This document shows, piece after piece, positions 7,811-14,612 of a stretch of 19,943 nt of DNA. The DNA is from Dehalococcoidia bacterium (GTDB taxonomy: Bacteria > Chloroflexota > Dehalococcoidia > GIF9 > AB-539-J10), in assembly GCA_030605665.1 (NCBI GenBank), contig JAUWHW010000032.1, positions 1-19,943 of the forward strand. The letters are read 5' to 3'. Within the stretch, counting starts at the first letter, position 1; the number at the start of each line of letters is the position of its first letter. Position numbers and translations under genes: made by a program. Below the pieces are notes generated by a model. That model worked only from the letters and a program-made list of their open reading frames with translations. It had not been told where the DNA came from and made no database searches.

Positions 7811-8247
7811 ACCAGCAAAAAACCAAGAATAGAACCTCCCAAAATACCCACTTTAATACCCCTCTTTGCAGATAGTTCACTTTTAGAACGCCAATTAACT
7901 ATAAGAGGGATAGTAGAAGCGACTGAGAATAGGGCTAATGCAATGATTAGGGGTTTTGTGGGCAGACTGAAGTTTAACCAAGCTCCTAGTGGAGCAAACA
8001 CCACCATCGCCAAGCCAAAAGGAATAGCTAATTTCCAATTTATCATCCTCTTTAATCCAAAAGTTAAAGCTGGCACAGATGTGTTTGCCACATGTAATAG
8101 CATCCCAAGTGGAATTGCTTGAGCTTTGAGATCCATTCCTAACCAGAAGAGAATAGGCACATATAAGGTTGCTCCACCCCTCCCCAACATTGAGAATACA
8201 AATGCAATTACAAAAAAGAGAGCAGGAACAAAATAAGCAACGTCCAT
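7759..8247 (-). CDS. TauE/SafE-family transporter, N-terminal half (frameshifted)
   Basis: The first TauE/SafE repeat is intact: membrane helix VAYFVPALFFVIAFVFSMLG, then GRGGATLYVPILFWLGMDL and three more helices. The reading then meets SILGFLLVCLEEGEG, which is out-of-frame sequence ending at a stop after 162 residues. The expected continuation FFAGLLGRGGG is found by slipping back one base at the sequence T TTT TTG (7816-7822 on the minus strand). This is either a one-base loss in a homopolymer or -1 frameshifting. The ATG at 8247 lies 6 bases from a TATAAT box (8254-8259), so the message may be leaderless. GAAGG beside the ATG is too close for a normal ribosome site. Confidence 0.75.
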   Translation of the reverse strand: MDVAYFVPALFFVIAFVFSMLGRGGATLYVPILFWLGMDLKAQAIPLGMLLHVANTSVPALTFGLKRMINWKLAIPFGLAMVVFAPLGAWLNFSLPTKPLIIALALFSVASTIPLIVNWRSKSELSAKRGIKVGILGGSILGFLLVCLEEGEGVLSCLCFIS

Positions 8248-8253
8248 CCTTCA

Positions 8254-8259
8254 ATTATA
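8254..8259 (-). promoter_or_regulatory. -10 box of the second TauE/SafE-DUF89 unit
   Basis: TATAAT on the minus strand ends 6 bases before the ATG at 8247, which would put the transcription start at or very near the start codon. The -35 region is AT-rich with no good match. Confidence 0.4.
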
Positions 8260-8295
8260 TTAAAACAAAAATGATTCTAGAGGAATGAGCTGCTA

Positions 8296-8760
8296 TCAGC
8301 TTCTTTCTATCCTCAGCTTGCCTTTAAGCCAACCAATTTGGACATTAGCCTTTTCATCTACAGAAGGAATGTATGGTTTGATATCCAAAAGTGGCGTGCC
8401 ATCTATGGCATCTAACCCTTTTACTTTAAGGATGTTCTTTTCCCTAGCTATCAGTTCCACCACACATAACCCCAGTGGACAAGGTCTATCTGGCGACCTA
8501 GTAGTAAAAAGCCCATGCAACTTTATATCCCACGGTGTTTTAATGAGCAGATGGTATCCTCTGGATTTATGAAAGCAATATATTAGGATGATATGAGAAA
8601 ACCCCTCTATATCTTTTAAGCCTTCCTCAAATTCTTGAAACACTTCTACCTGGCAGATTTCCTCTCGCTCACAACCCTGACGTGGTGCTTCTCCCCTATC
8701 ATGGCAAGGCGAATGAATTACCCCTATGGGCCTCAATGTCAGAATCTGCCGTTCTTCCAC
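8296..8760 (-). CDS. trmO: TrmO/TsaA family tRNA methyltransferase
   Basis: The 154-residue protein is a single-domain member of the UPF0066 (TsaA/TrmO) beta-barrel family. Characterised TrmO uses SAM to N6-methylate t6A at position 37 of certain tRNAs. Motifs seen are RPIGVIHSPC at residues 11-20, EAPRQG near 24, GFSHIILIYCFHKS near 53, GLFTTRSPDRPCPLGLCVVE near 83, and GLDAIDGTPLLDIKPY near 114. It is a short version without the C-terminal extension of E. coli TrmO, and short members may have other substrates. The start is GTG with only weak ribosome-site similarity. It is the last gene of the long cluster, 10 bases after the ferredoxin gene. Confidence 0.85.
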   Translation of the reverse strand: MEERQILTLRPIGVIHSPCHDRGEAPRQGCEREEICQVEVFQEFEEGLKDIEGFSHIILIYCFHKSRGYHLLIKTPWDIKLHGLFTTRSPDRPCPLGLCVVELIAREKNILKVKGLDAIDGTPLLDIKPYIPSVDEKANVQIGWLKGKLRIERS

Positions 8761-8770
8761 AATGATAACT

Positions 8771-9040
8771 CTAAGCCTTAGTAACTAGTCTATCAATCCT
8801 CCCGATTATATCATCTACTTGTTGCTTTAAGCTGGAAACAGTAACTCTTAGCTCCTTAGGGGAAACCATAATTAATTCAAAAATTGCCCCTGGCGGGCAG
8901 ACTTCAAGACACCAATAGCAAGAGTTACACCTTTTGGTATCTATTTTCGCTTTGTCTCGAACAAGGCTGATTGCTCCCTGAGGACAAACTCGGACACATA
9001 AGCCACAGCCCGAGCAAAGATTTTTATTTACTTTTAACAC
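8771..9040 (-). CDS. Ferredoxin with two 4Fe-4S clusters
   Basis: The 89-residue protein has two full CxxCxxCxxxCP motifs: C9, C12, C15 and C19 (CSGCGLCVRVCP), and C38, C41, C44 and C48 (CNSCYWCLEVCP). These ligate two low-potential 4Fe-4S clusters for one-electron transfer in the cytoplasm. A helical tail of about 30 residues (SSLKQQVDDIIGRIDRL) follows and is unusual for a small ferredoxin, so it may dock on a partner. The start is GTG. The gene follows the radical SAM gene by 7 bases, and a role as its electron donor is a reasonable inference. Confidence 0.9.
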   Translation of the reverse strand: MLKVNKNLCSGCGLCVRVCPQGAISLVRDKAKIDTKRCNSCYWCLEVCPPGAIFELIMVSPKELRVTVSSLKQQVDDIIGRIDRLVTKA

Positions 9041-9047
9041 GGCTTAG

Positions 9048-9815
9048 CTAAAGCTTTGGCCTTCGCCGCAAAGTTTCCTGTAAATTCAGCGGCTTAACCT
9101 CAGGCCTTGGTGCTTCATAAACTGTCATTACATTCCCAAAATTATGAAAGTCGCCCTTGATGAAAGCCATTTCTGGTGGTGTTAGAGGCTTGACGGGGCA
9201 GGGACGTAAAGGAGTATTGAGTTGTACTTCGTCAGGAAGCAAACAACTTGCTACCTGTGCTATTTCCACAGCAAAATTTTTATTTGCCTCAATAAACATT
9301 ATCTGCAGGCACAGCTTACCAGTGAATTTGCTTTTAAAAAGCTTAATGCCTGCAATTATATCACTAAGCATAAGACCAGCCATAGGTCTATTGACCTGTC
9401 TAAATAGCTCCTGGCTATGGGCATCTAGCTTAGCTACTACCACATTTGCCCTGGCTAAGTCATCACGCACATCTTCCCTAGATATTAATGAAGAGTTAGT
9501 CAGCACTGCCACGGGGAGATGTAAAATTGATTTTGCCAGGTCGATAGCCTGTCCTAAATTGCTAGCTATGGTGGGCTCGCCTGTCCCGGAGAAGGTAACA
9601 TAATCGGCATTTATACTTCTCACCTGTTTTAGCTCTTCAGTTAATCTAGCCATGGAGACAAATTCTCCTCGTTCAGTAATGGGGTTGGTAGTTCTACCCA
9701 GTTGGCAATAAACACAATCAAAAGAGCAAGTCTTCCCTGGCGCACAGAGAAGATCTATGCCCAACGATCTACCCAATCGCCATGAAGGCACTGGTCCATA
9801 GACGATAGAATTCAT
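9048..9815 (-). CDS. Radical SAM protein (COG0731-type)
   Basis: The 255-residue protein carries the radical SAM cysteine triad C30-x3-C34-x2-C37 (CSFDCVYC). The preceding YGPVPSWRLGRSLGIDLL is typical of COG0731 Fe-S oxidoreductases, the family that includes wybutosine-synthesis homologues. Further features are YVTFSGTGEPTIASNLG (the GGE-like SAM-binding motif), VLTNSSL, and VVAKLDAHSQELFRQVNRP. The C-terminal LNTPLRPCPVKPLTPPEM is also typical. The substrate is unknown. It lies between an IscU-like scaffold gene and a ferredoxin gene, consistent with a cluster-dependent modification step in the pathway encoded here. Confidence 0.88.
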   Translation of the reverse strand: MNSIVYGPVPSWRLGRSLGIDLLCAPGKTCSFDCVYCQLGRTTNPITERGEFVSMARLTEELKQVRSINADYVTFSGTGEPTIASNLGQAIDLAKSILHLPVAVLTNSSLISREDVRDDLARANVVVAKLDAHSQELFRQVNRPMAGLMLSDIIAGIKLFKSKFTGKLCLQIMFIEANKNFAVEIAQVASCLLPDEVQLNTPLRPCPVKPLTPPEMAFIKGDFHNFGNVMTVYEAPRPEVKPLNLQETLRRRPKL

Positions 9816-9830
9816 TATCCGTTTCAGATC

Positions 9831-10292
9831 TTAGTGAACTCTATAAAGCCTTTTCCACGGTTCGTTTTTGGAAGCTAGATAGTCCCTGATTGCCTCCTTA
9901 AGTGTGTTTGCCGCCAAGAGGGCACAATGAAGGCTCTCCTCAGGAAGTCCTCCTAAGGCGTTTAGAATATCATCTTGGGTGATTTTTCGAGCCTCAACGA
10001 CGCCCCTTCCCTTAACTAGCTCAGTGACCATGCTGCCGGAGGCAATACTAGGGCCACAACCGTCGGTCCAGAAGGTAGCATTTGCAACCCTACCATTTTT
10101 CACCCTAAGATATATTTCCATGGTATCTCCACAAGGGCCGGTTATCCTCCCAAACCCATCAGGAGCTTGAATCCGCCCCAAATTTCTTGGGTTAAGAAAA
10201 TGGTCAATTACTTTCTCGGAGTAGAGCTTCCTCATATCCTCCATAACGGATTGCTCTAACCCTTTCAAGGAAGCATCAAATTCTTGTGTCAT
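9831..10292 (-). CDS. IscU/NifU-like iron-sulfur cluster assembly scaffold
   Basis: The 153-residue protein contains YSEKVIDHFLNPRNLGRI followed by the three conserved cysteines of IscU/NifU-N scaffolds: C54 (GPCGDTMEIYL, with the adjacent aspartate that tunes cluster release), C79 (DGCGPSIASGS) and C123 (EESLHCALLA). Such proteins assemble transient Fe-S clusters from a cysteine desulfurase. No desulfurase gene is present in the window. An N-terminal extension of about 22 residues precedes the core. The start is supported by GGAGGTGA, 5 bases before the ATG. The gene is separated from mrp by 285 bp holding two repeats, so part of its expression may be set there. Confidence 0.88.
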   Translation of the reverse strand: MTQEFDASLKGLEQSVMEDMRKLYSEKVIDHFLNPRNLGRIQAPDGFGRITGPCGDTMEIYLRVKNGRVANATFWTDGCGPSIASGSMVTELVKGRGVVEARKITQDDILNALGGLPEESLHCALLAANTLKEAIRDYLASKNEPWKRLYRVH

Positions 10293-10317
10293 CTTCTCAC
10301 CTCCTTCAGGGAAACCA

Positions 10318-10447
10318 GGCTGTTTAATTTTGATTCCCTGTTCAATTTCAGCTATCTCAGAGGTGTTTCACCCCCAAATTTTTGTAGTTGCCTGATTTAT
10401 CAGGCACAGTCGCCCAATAAATTGGGCAACTACGTTTTTAAACACCC
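10318..10447 (-). repeat. 130-bp structured repeat, copy 2 (MITE-like, in the leader of the IscU-like gene)
   Basis: The ends are GGCTGTTTAA (10318-10327) and TTAAACACCC (10438-10447), inverted with one mismatch. The core (10384-10433) has a closing stem GTAGTT/AACTAC, arm 1 GCCTGA-TTTA-TCAGGC, a 6-base linker, and arm 2 GCCCAA-TAAA-TTGGGC. The geometry is identical to copy 1 (5344-5473). By eye, about 54 of the first 66 bases and 12 of the last 14 match copy 1, but all six pairs in each arm are different. It ends 25 bp from the IscU-like start codon. Confidence 0.85.
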
Positions 10448-10465
10448 TCGAAAAGCTTCTTCTTG

Positions 10466-10570
10466 CTGTGTGTCATTCTGAACGTAGCGAAGAATTTCAC
10501 AACGCTCAGGACAGGCTCGGCGAAGAATCTCAAGACCCTTCCCCTTCACTTTGTTCAGGGTCAGGGTGAC
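10466..10570. repeat. REP-like palindromic repeat, long copy
   Basis: It begins CTGTGTGTCATTCTGA and ends TCAGGGTGAC, with GCGAAGAAT units and AAGACCCTTC inside. A shorter relative is at 15712-15775. The outer GTCATTCTGA pairs with TCAGGGTGAC using G-U pairs. This copy holds extra internal material (an added GCTCAGGACAGGCTCGG segment). It lies between mrp and the 130-bp repeat and contains no gene. Confidence 0.7.
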
Positions 10571-10577
10571 GGGTGAA

Positions 10578-11579
10578 TTACTTTCTCTCATTTAGAGCAA
10601 CAACTACGTTGGCAAAGATATTAGACACGGCGTCCGAATTGTACCTCTCAATTTCACCCCGGTCACACAATCGGGCTAGTTCTGGGTCAATGGGCAATTG
10701 CCCCAACAGGGGAGCTTCAGAAGCTTTAGCCATCTCTTCGCCTTTGCTCCGGCCGAAAATTTCCAGTTTTTTTCCTGTTTCAGGTAACAAAAAATAGCTC
10801 ATATTCTCTATTACCCCCAGAACACGAACATTCATTTTCCTTGCCATTTTCACTGCTTTCTTTACTACCATTGTGGTTAAGTCCTGAGGAGTAAAAACAT
10901 CAATTACCCCGGAGAGCGGTAAAGTTTGCATTACAGTCAATGGGGCATCTCCTGTGCCAGGTGGCAAGTCTATTATCAAATAATCAAGCTCGCCCCAGAG
11001 CACCTCCTCCCAGAATTGGGTGACGGCCTTGGACATAAGAGGACCTCGCCAAATAACTGCTTCATCCTCGCTAGGCAATAGAAGGTTCATAGACATAATT
11101 TCAATTCCAGACCTTGATAATATGGGTAAAATGCCTGTCTCGCTGCCACTAGGATGAATATTCAAACCGAACATTTTAGGAATACTGGGACCAGTGATGT
11201 CGGCATCAAGTATGCCAACATCCTTGCCCTCTCGGGCAAAAGAAGCAGCTAACAAGCTAGCTACCAAAGATTTGCCTACTCCACCTTTTCCGCTCATTAC
11301 CGCTATTATATTTTGAATATGGTTAAGCTCTTTGGGTTTGGCTTCAACAAAGTCAACAGCGGCTTCTTCTACCTCAGGGAGTTCACGAACTGCTGTAACC
11401 ACTTTACCCTTTAACCAATCTTGAGACTGAGCAGGGATGGCTGTCGAAGCCAAAGTGATTTTCACTTTGCCATCTTTAAGTTCAATGCTCCGAACCAAAT
11501 TCATCTGTACCAAGCTGCGCATCACTCCAGGGACAAGCACTTTATTTAACGCTTCCCTTGCTTGATCCTCGGTTACCAT
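10578..11579 (-). CDS. mrp: Mrp/ApbC-type P-loop ATPase with N-terminal MIP18 (DUF59) domain
   Basis: The 333-residue protein has a MIP18/DUF59 domain (about residues 1-80) and then a deviant Walker ATPase: MSGKGGVGKSLVASLLA (P-loop K98-S104), GILDADITGPSIPKMFG, WRGPLMSKAVTQFWEEV, and DYLIIDLPPGTGDAPLT. Mrp/ApbC/Nbp35 proteins carry and deliver 4Fe-4S clusters. The region where family members normally hold a CxxC reads ENMSYFLLPETGKKLEIFG and has no cysteine. The only C-terminal cysteine is in ARLCDRGE, so ordinary dimer-bridging cluster binding is doubtful. The start is supported by GGAGG 8 bases upstream. It follows a NifX-family gene in the same run. Confidence 0.93.
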   Translation of the reverse strand: MVTEDQAREALNKVLVPGVMRSLVQMNLVRSIELKDGKVKITLASTAIPAQSQDWLKGKVVTAVRELPEVEEAAVDFVEAKPKELNHIQNIIAVMSGKGGVGKSLVASLLAASFAREGKDVGILDADITGPSIPKMFGLNIHPSGSETGILPILSRSGIEIMSMNLLLPSEDEAVIWRGPLMSKAVTQFWEEVLWGELDYLIIDLPPGTGDAPLTVMQTLPLSGVIDVFTPQDLTTMVVKKAVKMARKMNVRVLGVIENMSYFLLPETGKKLEIFGRSKGEEMAKASEAPLLGQLPIDPELARLCDRGEIERYNSDAVSNIFANVVVALNERK

Positions 11580-11605
11580 ATCATTTGCCTCCTATCTTTA
11601 TGTAC

Positions 11606-11944
11606 CTAATGGTCACATAAATTATCACCGGTAGCTAATGTGCCTCTCACGTAGTCCAGAGCGATTTTCTCCGGATCCTCTTCCAGCGTGCCAGTAACAA
11701 CTTCAATGCGGCTTTCTCTAAAAAGACTTTGGGCTCTGGACCCCATGCCTCTAGCTATGACAACGGAAACTCCTTCCTCAGCCAGCCACGCTGGAAGAAG
11801 TCCAGGTTCATGCCCTGGTGAAGCTATCGTTTCCCTCCTCATAATCACATTTTTCGTCTCATCTACATCAAAAAAAGCAAAATGGCTGCAATGACCAAAG
11901 TGTGCAGCCACTTTGCCATCTACTATGGGTACTGCATATCTCAT
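11606..11944 (-). CDS. NifX/NifB C-terminal-type (dinitrogenase Fe-Mo cofactor family) protein
   Basis: The 112-residue single-domain protein contains MRYAVPIVDGKVAAHFGHC at the start, then FAFFDVDE, and later GVSVVIARGMGSRAQSLF. These are the RNase-H-like fold signatures of the Nitro_FeMo-Co family, where HFGHC stands in the place of the DxxxHFGxA motif. Relatives NifX and NafY bind FeMo-cofactor precursors. There are no nif structural genes in the window, so a role with another metal cluster is more likely. The ribosome site GGAGGG is 10 bases from the ATG and overlaps the end of the fmdB-like gene upstream. Confidence 0.85.
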   Translation of the reverse strand: MRYAVPIVDGKVAAHFGHCSHFAFFDVDETKNVIMRRETIASPGHEPGLLPAWLAEEGVSVVIARGMGSRAQSLFRESRIEVVTGTLEEDPEKIALDYVRGTLATGDNLCDH

Positions 11945-11946
11945 TT

Positions 11947-12189
11947 TTAGCTATCCCTCCTGCAGGTGCCATCCTGAGAGCAAGGAGGCATCTCACAGCG
12001 CTCTGCTCTGCCGCAGCAAGTTCTACCAGGTGTAGGGCTGCTTATCCTTATAGTATAGGAAGCAGACAAAAGCTTCTCCAGATTCTCACTGCCGCAGACT
12101 GGACATTTAACATTTTCGCTACCAAGATTGCGAAGGAGTATTTCTGAGATTTTGCCGCATTCCAAGCATCTGTATTCGTAAATTGGCAT
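11947..12189 (-). CDS. FmdB-family zinc ribbon protein
   Basis: The 80-residue protein begins MPIYEYRCLECGKISEILL and continues VKCPVCGSENLEKLLSAS, the two CxxC knuckles of the FmdB/CxxC_CxxC_SSSS regulatory-protein family. The tail (about residues 54-80) holds four more cysteines, including adjacent Cys-Cys (RTCCGRAERCEMPPC), more than the basic domain needs, so it might bind a second metal. The function of the family is not established. It lies 9 bases after the first MinD-type gene and 2 bases before the NifX gene, with a good ribosome site (GGAGGA). Confidence 0.85.
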   Translation of the reverse strand: MPIYEYRCLECGKISEILLRNLGSENVKCPVCGSENLEKLLSASYTIRISSPTPGRTCCGRAERCEMPPCSQDGTCRRDS

Positions 12190-12198
12190 TTCTTCCTC

Positions 12199-13059
12199 CT
12201 ACTTATCTAAGCCTGCCGAAATAATTTGCCACAGCTCTCTTATTTCTTGAGTTACTTTGTTACTGGAATATTCCACTACAGGTAAGCCTTGAATAATCGC
12301 CTCGGTCACTACATTGTCAAAGGGAATCTTTGCTGCTATCTCTATTCCTCCTTCATGACAGTAATTTTCAATGCGGTAAGAATTTTCTTCATTAACGTCA
12401 TATTTATTTATGCAAACCAAGGTAGGAATGCCAAAATGGCGGCAGACACCAATTACACGTTCAAGGTCATGGATTCCCGATAATGTAGGCTCAGTTACTA
12501 AGAGTGCTAAACTTGCTCCAGATAGAGAAGCGATAACTGGACAGCCAATACCTGGCGGACCATCGCTGATGATATAATCAAGATTTTGTCCTTCAGCTAT
12601 AAGTCTAGCGTTATTCCGAACTAAGGTTACTAACTTGCCAGAGTTTTCCTCAGCGATTCCTAATCTAGCGTGAACAAGACTGCCATATCGCGTGTCAGAA
12701 ATAAACCAATGCCCCGCCATACAAGGTTGCATAGTAATAGCATCAACAGGGCAGATTTGAGAACATAGACCACAGCCCTCACAGGAAATCTCATCAATAA
12801 AGTAATCTTTTATGGCTCCGAAACGGCATACTTCCTGACAAAGTCCACACTCAGTGCATCTTCCCTTATCAATAAAGGCAACTTGCCCGCTCCAGAACTC
12901 ATTTTCCTCCTTGACCCGCGGTTTCAGTAGAAGATAGAGGTCGGCAGCATCCACATCGCAGTCAACCAACACCTTATTTTGAGCCAAAGCGGCAAAGGAA
13001 GCCACTAGGCTTGTCTTACCGGTCCCACCTTTACCACTGAGAACTACAACCTCTTTCAT
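12199..13059 (-). CDS. MinD-type ATPase with inserted two-cluster ferredoxin domain (first of a pair)
   Basis: The 286-residue protein has a deviant Walker A motif, LSGKGGTGKTSLVASFA (K10-S17), and DCDVDAADLYLLL. A ferredoxin insert follows with C68, C71, C74 and C78 (CTECGLCQEVC), then C93, C96, C99 and C103 (CEGCGLCSQICP). The fold resumes with YIISDGPPGIGCPVIASLSG, where the cysteine after PPGIG is conserved in its partner at 13256-14116. This is the Mrp-like group with embedded 4Fe-4S domains common in anaerobes. The role is inferred to be Fe-S or metal-cofactor handling coupled to ATP. Its ATG overlaps the stop of the small CxxC gene by four bases. Confidence 0.92.
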   Translation of the reverse strand: MKEVVVLSGKGGTGKTSLVASFAALAQNKVLVDCDVDAADLYLLLKPRVKEENEFWSGQVAFIDKGRCTECGLCQEVCRFGAIKDYFIDEISCEGCGLCSQICPVDAITMQPCMAGHWFISDTRYGSLVHARLGIAEENSGKLVTLVRNNARLIAEGQNLDYIISDGPPGIGCPVIASLSGASLALLVTEPTLSGIHDLERVIGVCRHFGIPTLVCINKYDVNEENSYRIENYCHEGGIEIAAKIPFDNVVTEAIIQGLPVVEYSSNKVTQEIRELWQIISAGLDK

Positions 13060-13259
13060 TTTTCACCAATCTCTTGCTTGCGTCGTGTATAGACTCGGTA
13101 AATTTTTCCACCCCTTTCCTGGAAGCATTTAGTGCATTGCTCCACTTCCTCCGGTTTAACTTCCTCAAGGCGAACTTCGAATCCAAGCTCTTCGTACATA
13201 TCTGTTATCCTTTTGACGTGTGTTTCACCATCTATAGCAACTTCATGCCAATCTGTCAC
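13056..13259 (-). CDS. Small CxxC protein between the two MinD-type ATPases
   Basis: This 67-residue protein is rich in acidic and basic residues, with a single CTKC motif (C42, C45) followed by FQERGGKIYRVYTRR. The first half, ETHVKRITDMYEELGFEVRL, looks like an alpha-beta unit. I do not recognise a named family with certainty. It overlaps both neighbours by four bases (ATGA arrangement), so the three genes are translated as a set, which implies a shared complex or fixed stoichiometry. The lone CxxC could bind zinc or share a cluster with a second subunit. Confidence 0.8.
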   Translation of the reverse strand: MTDWHEVAIDGETHVKRITDMYEELGFEVRLEEVKPEEVEQCTKCFQERGGKIYRVYTRRKQEIGEK

Positions 13260-14116
13260 TTTACCACCTGACTAGCTGTGACTATTTGTTTGATGTCTTG
13301 AAAAAGCTTAAGGAAGGCACTGTGCCACTCAGGCATTCCCTCCATCAAGGAAACCCCTTTGGAGTAGAGCGTGGCAATATTTCTATCCAAAGGAATTTTC
13401 AGCAAGATGGGTATCTTTTGCTCATGGCAGTATTGCTCCACTTTTTCGTCTCCTACTCCAACACGATTAATTACCACCCCACATGGGATTTGTAATTTCC
13501 TCACTAGATCCACCGCTAGCGAAAGGTCATTTAAGCCAAAGGGGGTAGGCTCAGTTACAAGAAGGCAAAAGTCGCTGTCCTTAATTGCTTCTACCACAGG
13601 ACAAGAGGTTCCTGGAGAAATATCGATGATGACCTCTTTTATACGGTCAATATATTTCTTCACCTCTCTGATTACAGGTGGAGCCATTGGCTCACCAACA
13701 GCAAGTCTTCCCTGAATAAACTCCATATCCCCTGAGTCGCCTGTTTCCACCACTCCTATTTCCCTTCCCACCTCGGAAATAGCGGACTCGGGGCATAAGT
13801 AAGAACACGCTCCACAGCCATGACACAGCTCAGGGAAAATAAGCACCTTTTCCTTAAGCACCGCGATAGCATTATAAGCACAAACTTCAGCACATCTACC
13901 ACAATAGGTGCACTTTGTTTCGTCTACTTTAGGCACAGGAATCAATACCGGCTGGCTTTGGTTGATAGCTAAACGAAAAAAGATATGAGCATTTGGCTCT
14001 TCTACATCACAATCTAATAACTGCACCTTGCATTTGTCACTTAAGGCGAGAGCTAGACTCGTGGCCACTAATGTTTTTCCTGTGCCACCCTTACCACTAG
14101 CAACAGAAATTATCAT
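13256..14116 (-). CDS. MinD-type ATPase with inserted two-cluster ferredoxin domain (second of a pair)
   Basis: At 286 residues it is exactly as long as its partner at 12199-13059. It has the P-loop VASGKGGTGKTLVATSLAL, DCDVEEPNAHIFF, and a ferredoxin insert with C69, C72, C75 and C79 (CTYCGRCAEVC) and C98, C101, C104 and C108 (CHGCGACSYLCP). VIIDISPGTSCPVVEAIKD follows, retaining the conserved cysteine after the switch motif. The equal length and layout but clearly diverged sequence fit an old duplication that now acts as a heterodimer. The gene is followed upstream, with no gap, by a zinc-ribbon gene. Confidence 0.92.
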   Translation of the reverse strand: MIISVASGKGGTGKTLVATSLALALSDKCKVQLLDCDVEEPNAHIFFRLAINQSQPVLIPVPKVDETKCTYCGRCAEVCAYNAIAVLKEKVLIFPELCHGCGACSYLCPESAISEVGREIGVVETGDSGDMEFIQGRLAVGEPMAPPVIREVKKYIDRIKEVIIDISPGTSCPVVEAIKDSDFCLLVTEPTPFGLNDLSLAVDLVRKLQIPCGVVINRVGVGDEKVEQYCHEQKIPILLKIPLDRNIATLYSKGVSLMEGMPEWHSAFLKLFQDIKQIVTASQVVK

Positions 14117-14347
14117 TCACTCCCTGATCATCTTCGCGCCACACTTGGGGCAACTTAGGTTATAGCAGGGAACACCGACCTCATGAGGAACCTTTGTTCC
14201 GCAACTAGGGCAAACACAACTTCCGCTGGGACCTGCCCCAGGACGGCTTCCTCCCATCCTGCCCATCCCTCTACTTATGCCGCGCCCTAATCCTCTGCCT
14301 GTTCCTGGATCTTGACCAGAAGGTCCTGTTCCGTCTCCTCTAGGCAT
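14117..14347 (-). CDS. Gly-rich N-terminal module fused to a zinc ribbon
   Basis: The 76-residue protein begins MPRGDGTGPSGQDPGTGRG, the same opening as the DUF5320-type proteins at 15215 and 16021, followed by a Gly/Arg/Met-rich stretch. From residue 44 it is a zinc ribbon with knuckles CVCPSCG and CPKCGAKM, plus a further cysteine in VPCYNLSC. The gene directly abuts the second MinD-type ATPase gene (no spacer), so the two are coupled. I infer a small metal-binding partner of the ATPases. Confidence 0.78.
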   Translation of the reverse strand: MPRGDGTGPSGQDPGTGRGLGRGISRGMGRMGGSRPGAGPSGSCVCPSCGTKVPHEVGVPCYNLSCPKCGAKMIRE

Positions 14348-14376
14348 GATTCACCTCCGTTAAGAATCGGTTCTCT

Positions 14377-14601
14377 TTACCCTATTGGCGGGAGCCCACA
14401 GACTCCAGAACTACAAGTAGGGCAACTTATTCCTGAAGGCTCGGATGTACTTGAGCCAGGACTAAAGAATGAAGAGAAGACTCTCTTAGGATTTGAGGCA
14501 TGACATTTAGGACAGCTTAAATCAGAGCCTCCCTCACCCATAGCCTGGCGAACTTCAAACTTCTCTCCACACCGAGGGCATTGATATTCATAGATAGGCA
14601 T
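14377..14601 (-). CDS. FmdB-family zinc ribbon protein (second copy)
   Basis: The 74-residue protein begins MPIYEYQCPRCGEKFEV and continues LSCPKCHASNPKRVFSSFF, the standard FmdB zinc ribbon. A short tail (residues 52-74) adds another pair of cysteine motifs (SCPTCSSGVCG). It is paralogous to the protein at 11947-12189, and both sit next to a NifX-family gene. This repeated pairing suggests that FmdB and NifX-type proteins work together. The gene follows the Gly-Met NifX gene by 11 bases. Confidence 0.84.
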   Translation of the reverse strand: MPIYEYQCPRCGEKFEVRQAMGEGGSDLSCPKCHASNPKRVFSSFFSPGSSTSEPSGISCPTCSSGVCGLPPIG

Positions 14602-14612
14602 GGTGTACCTCC

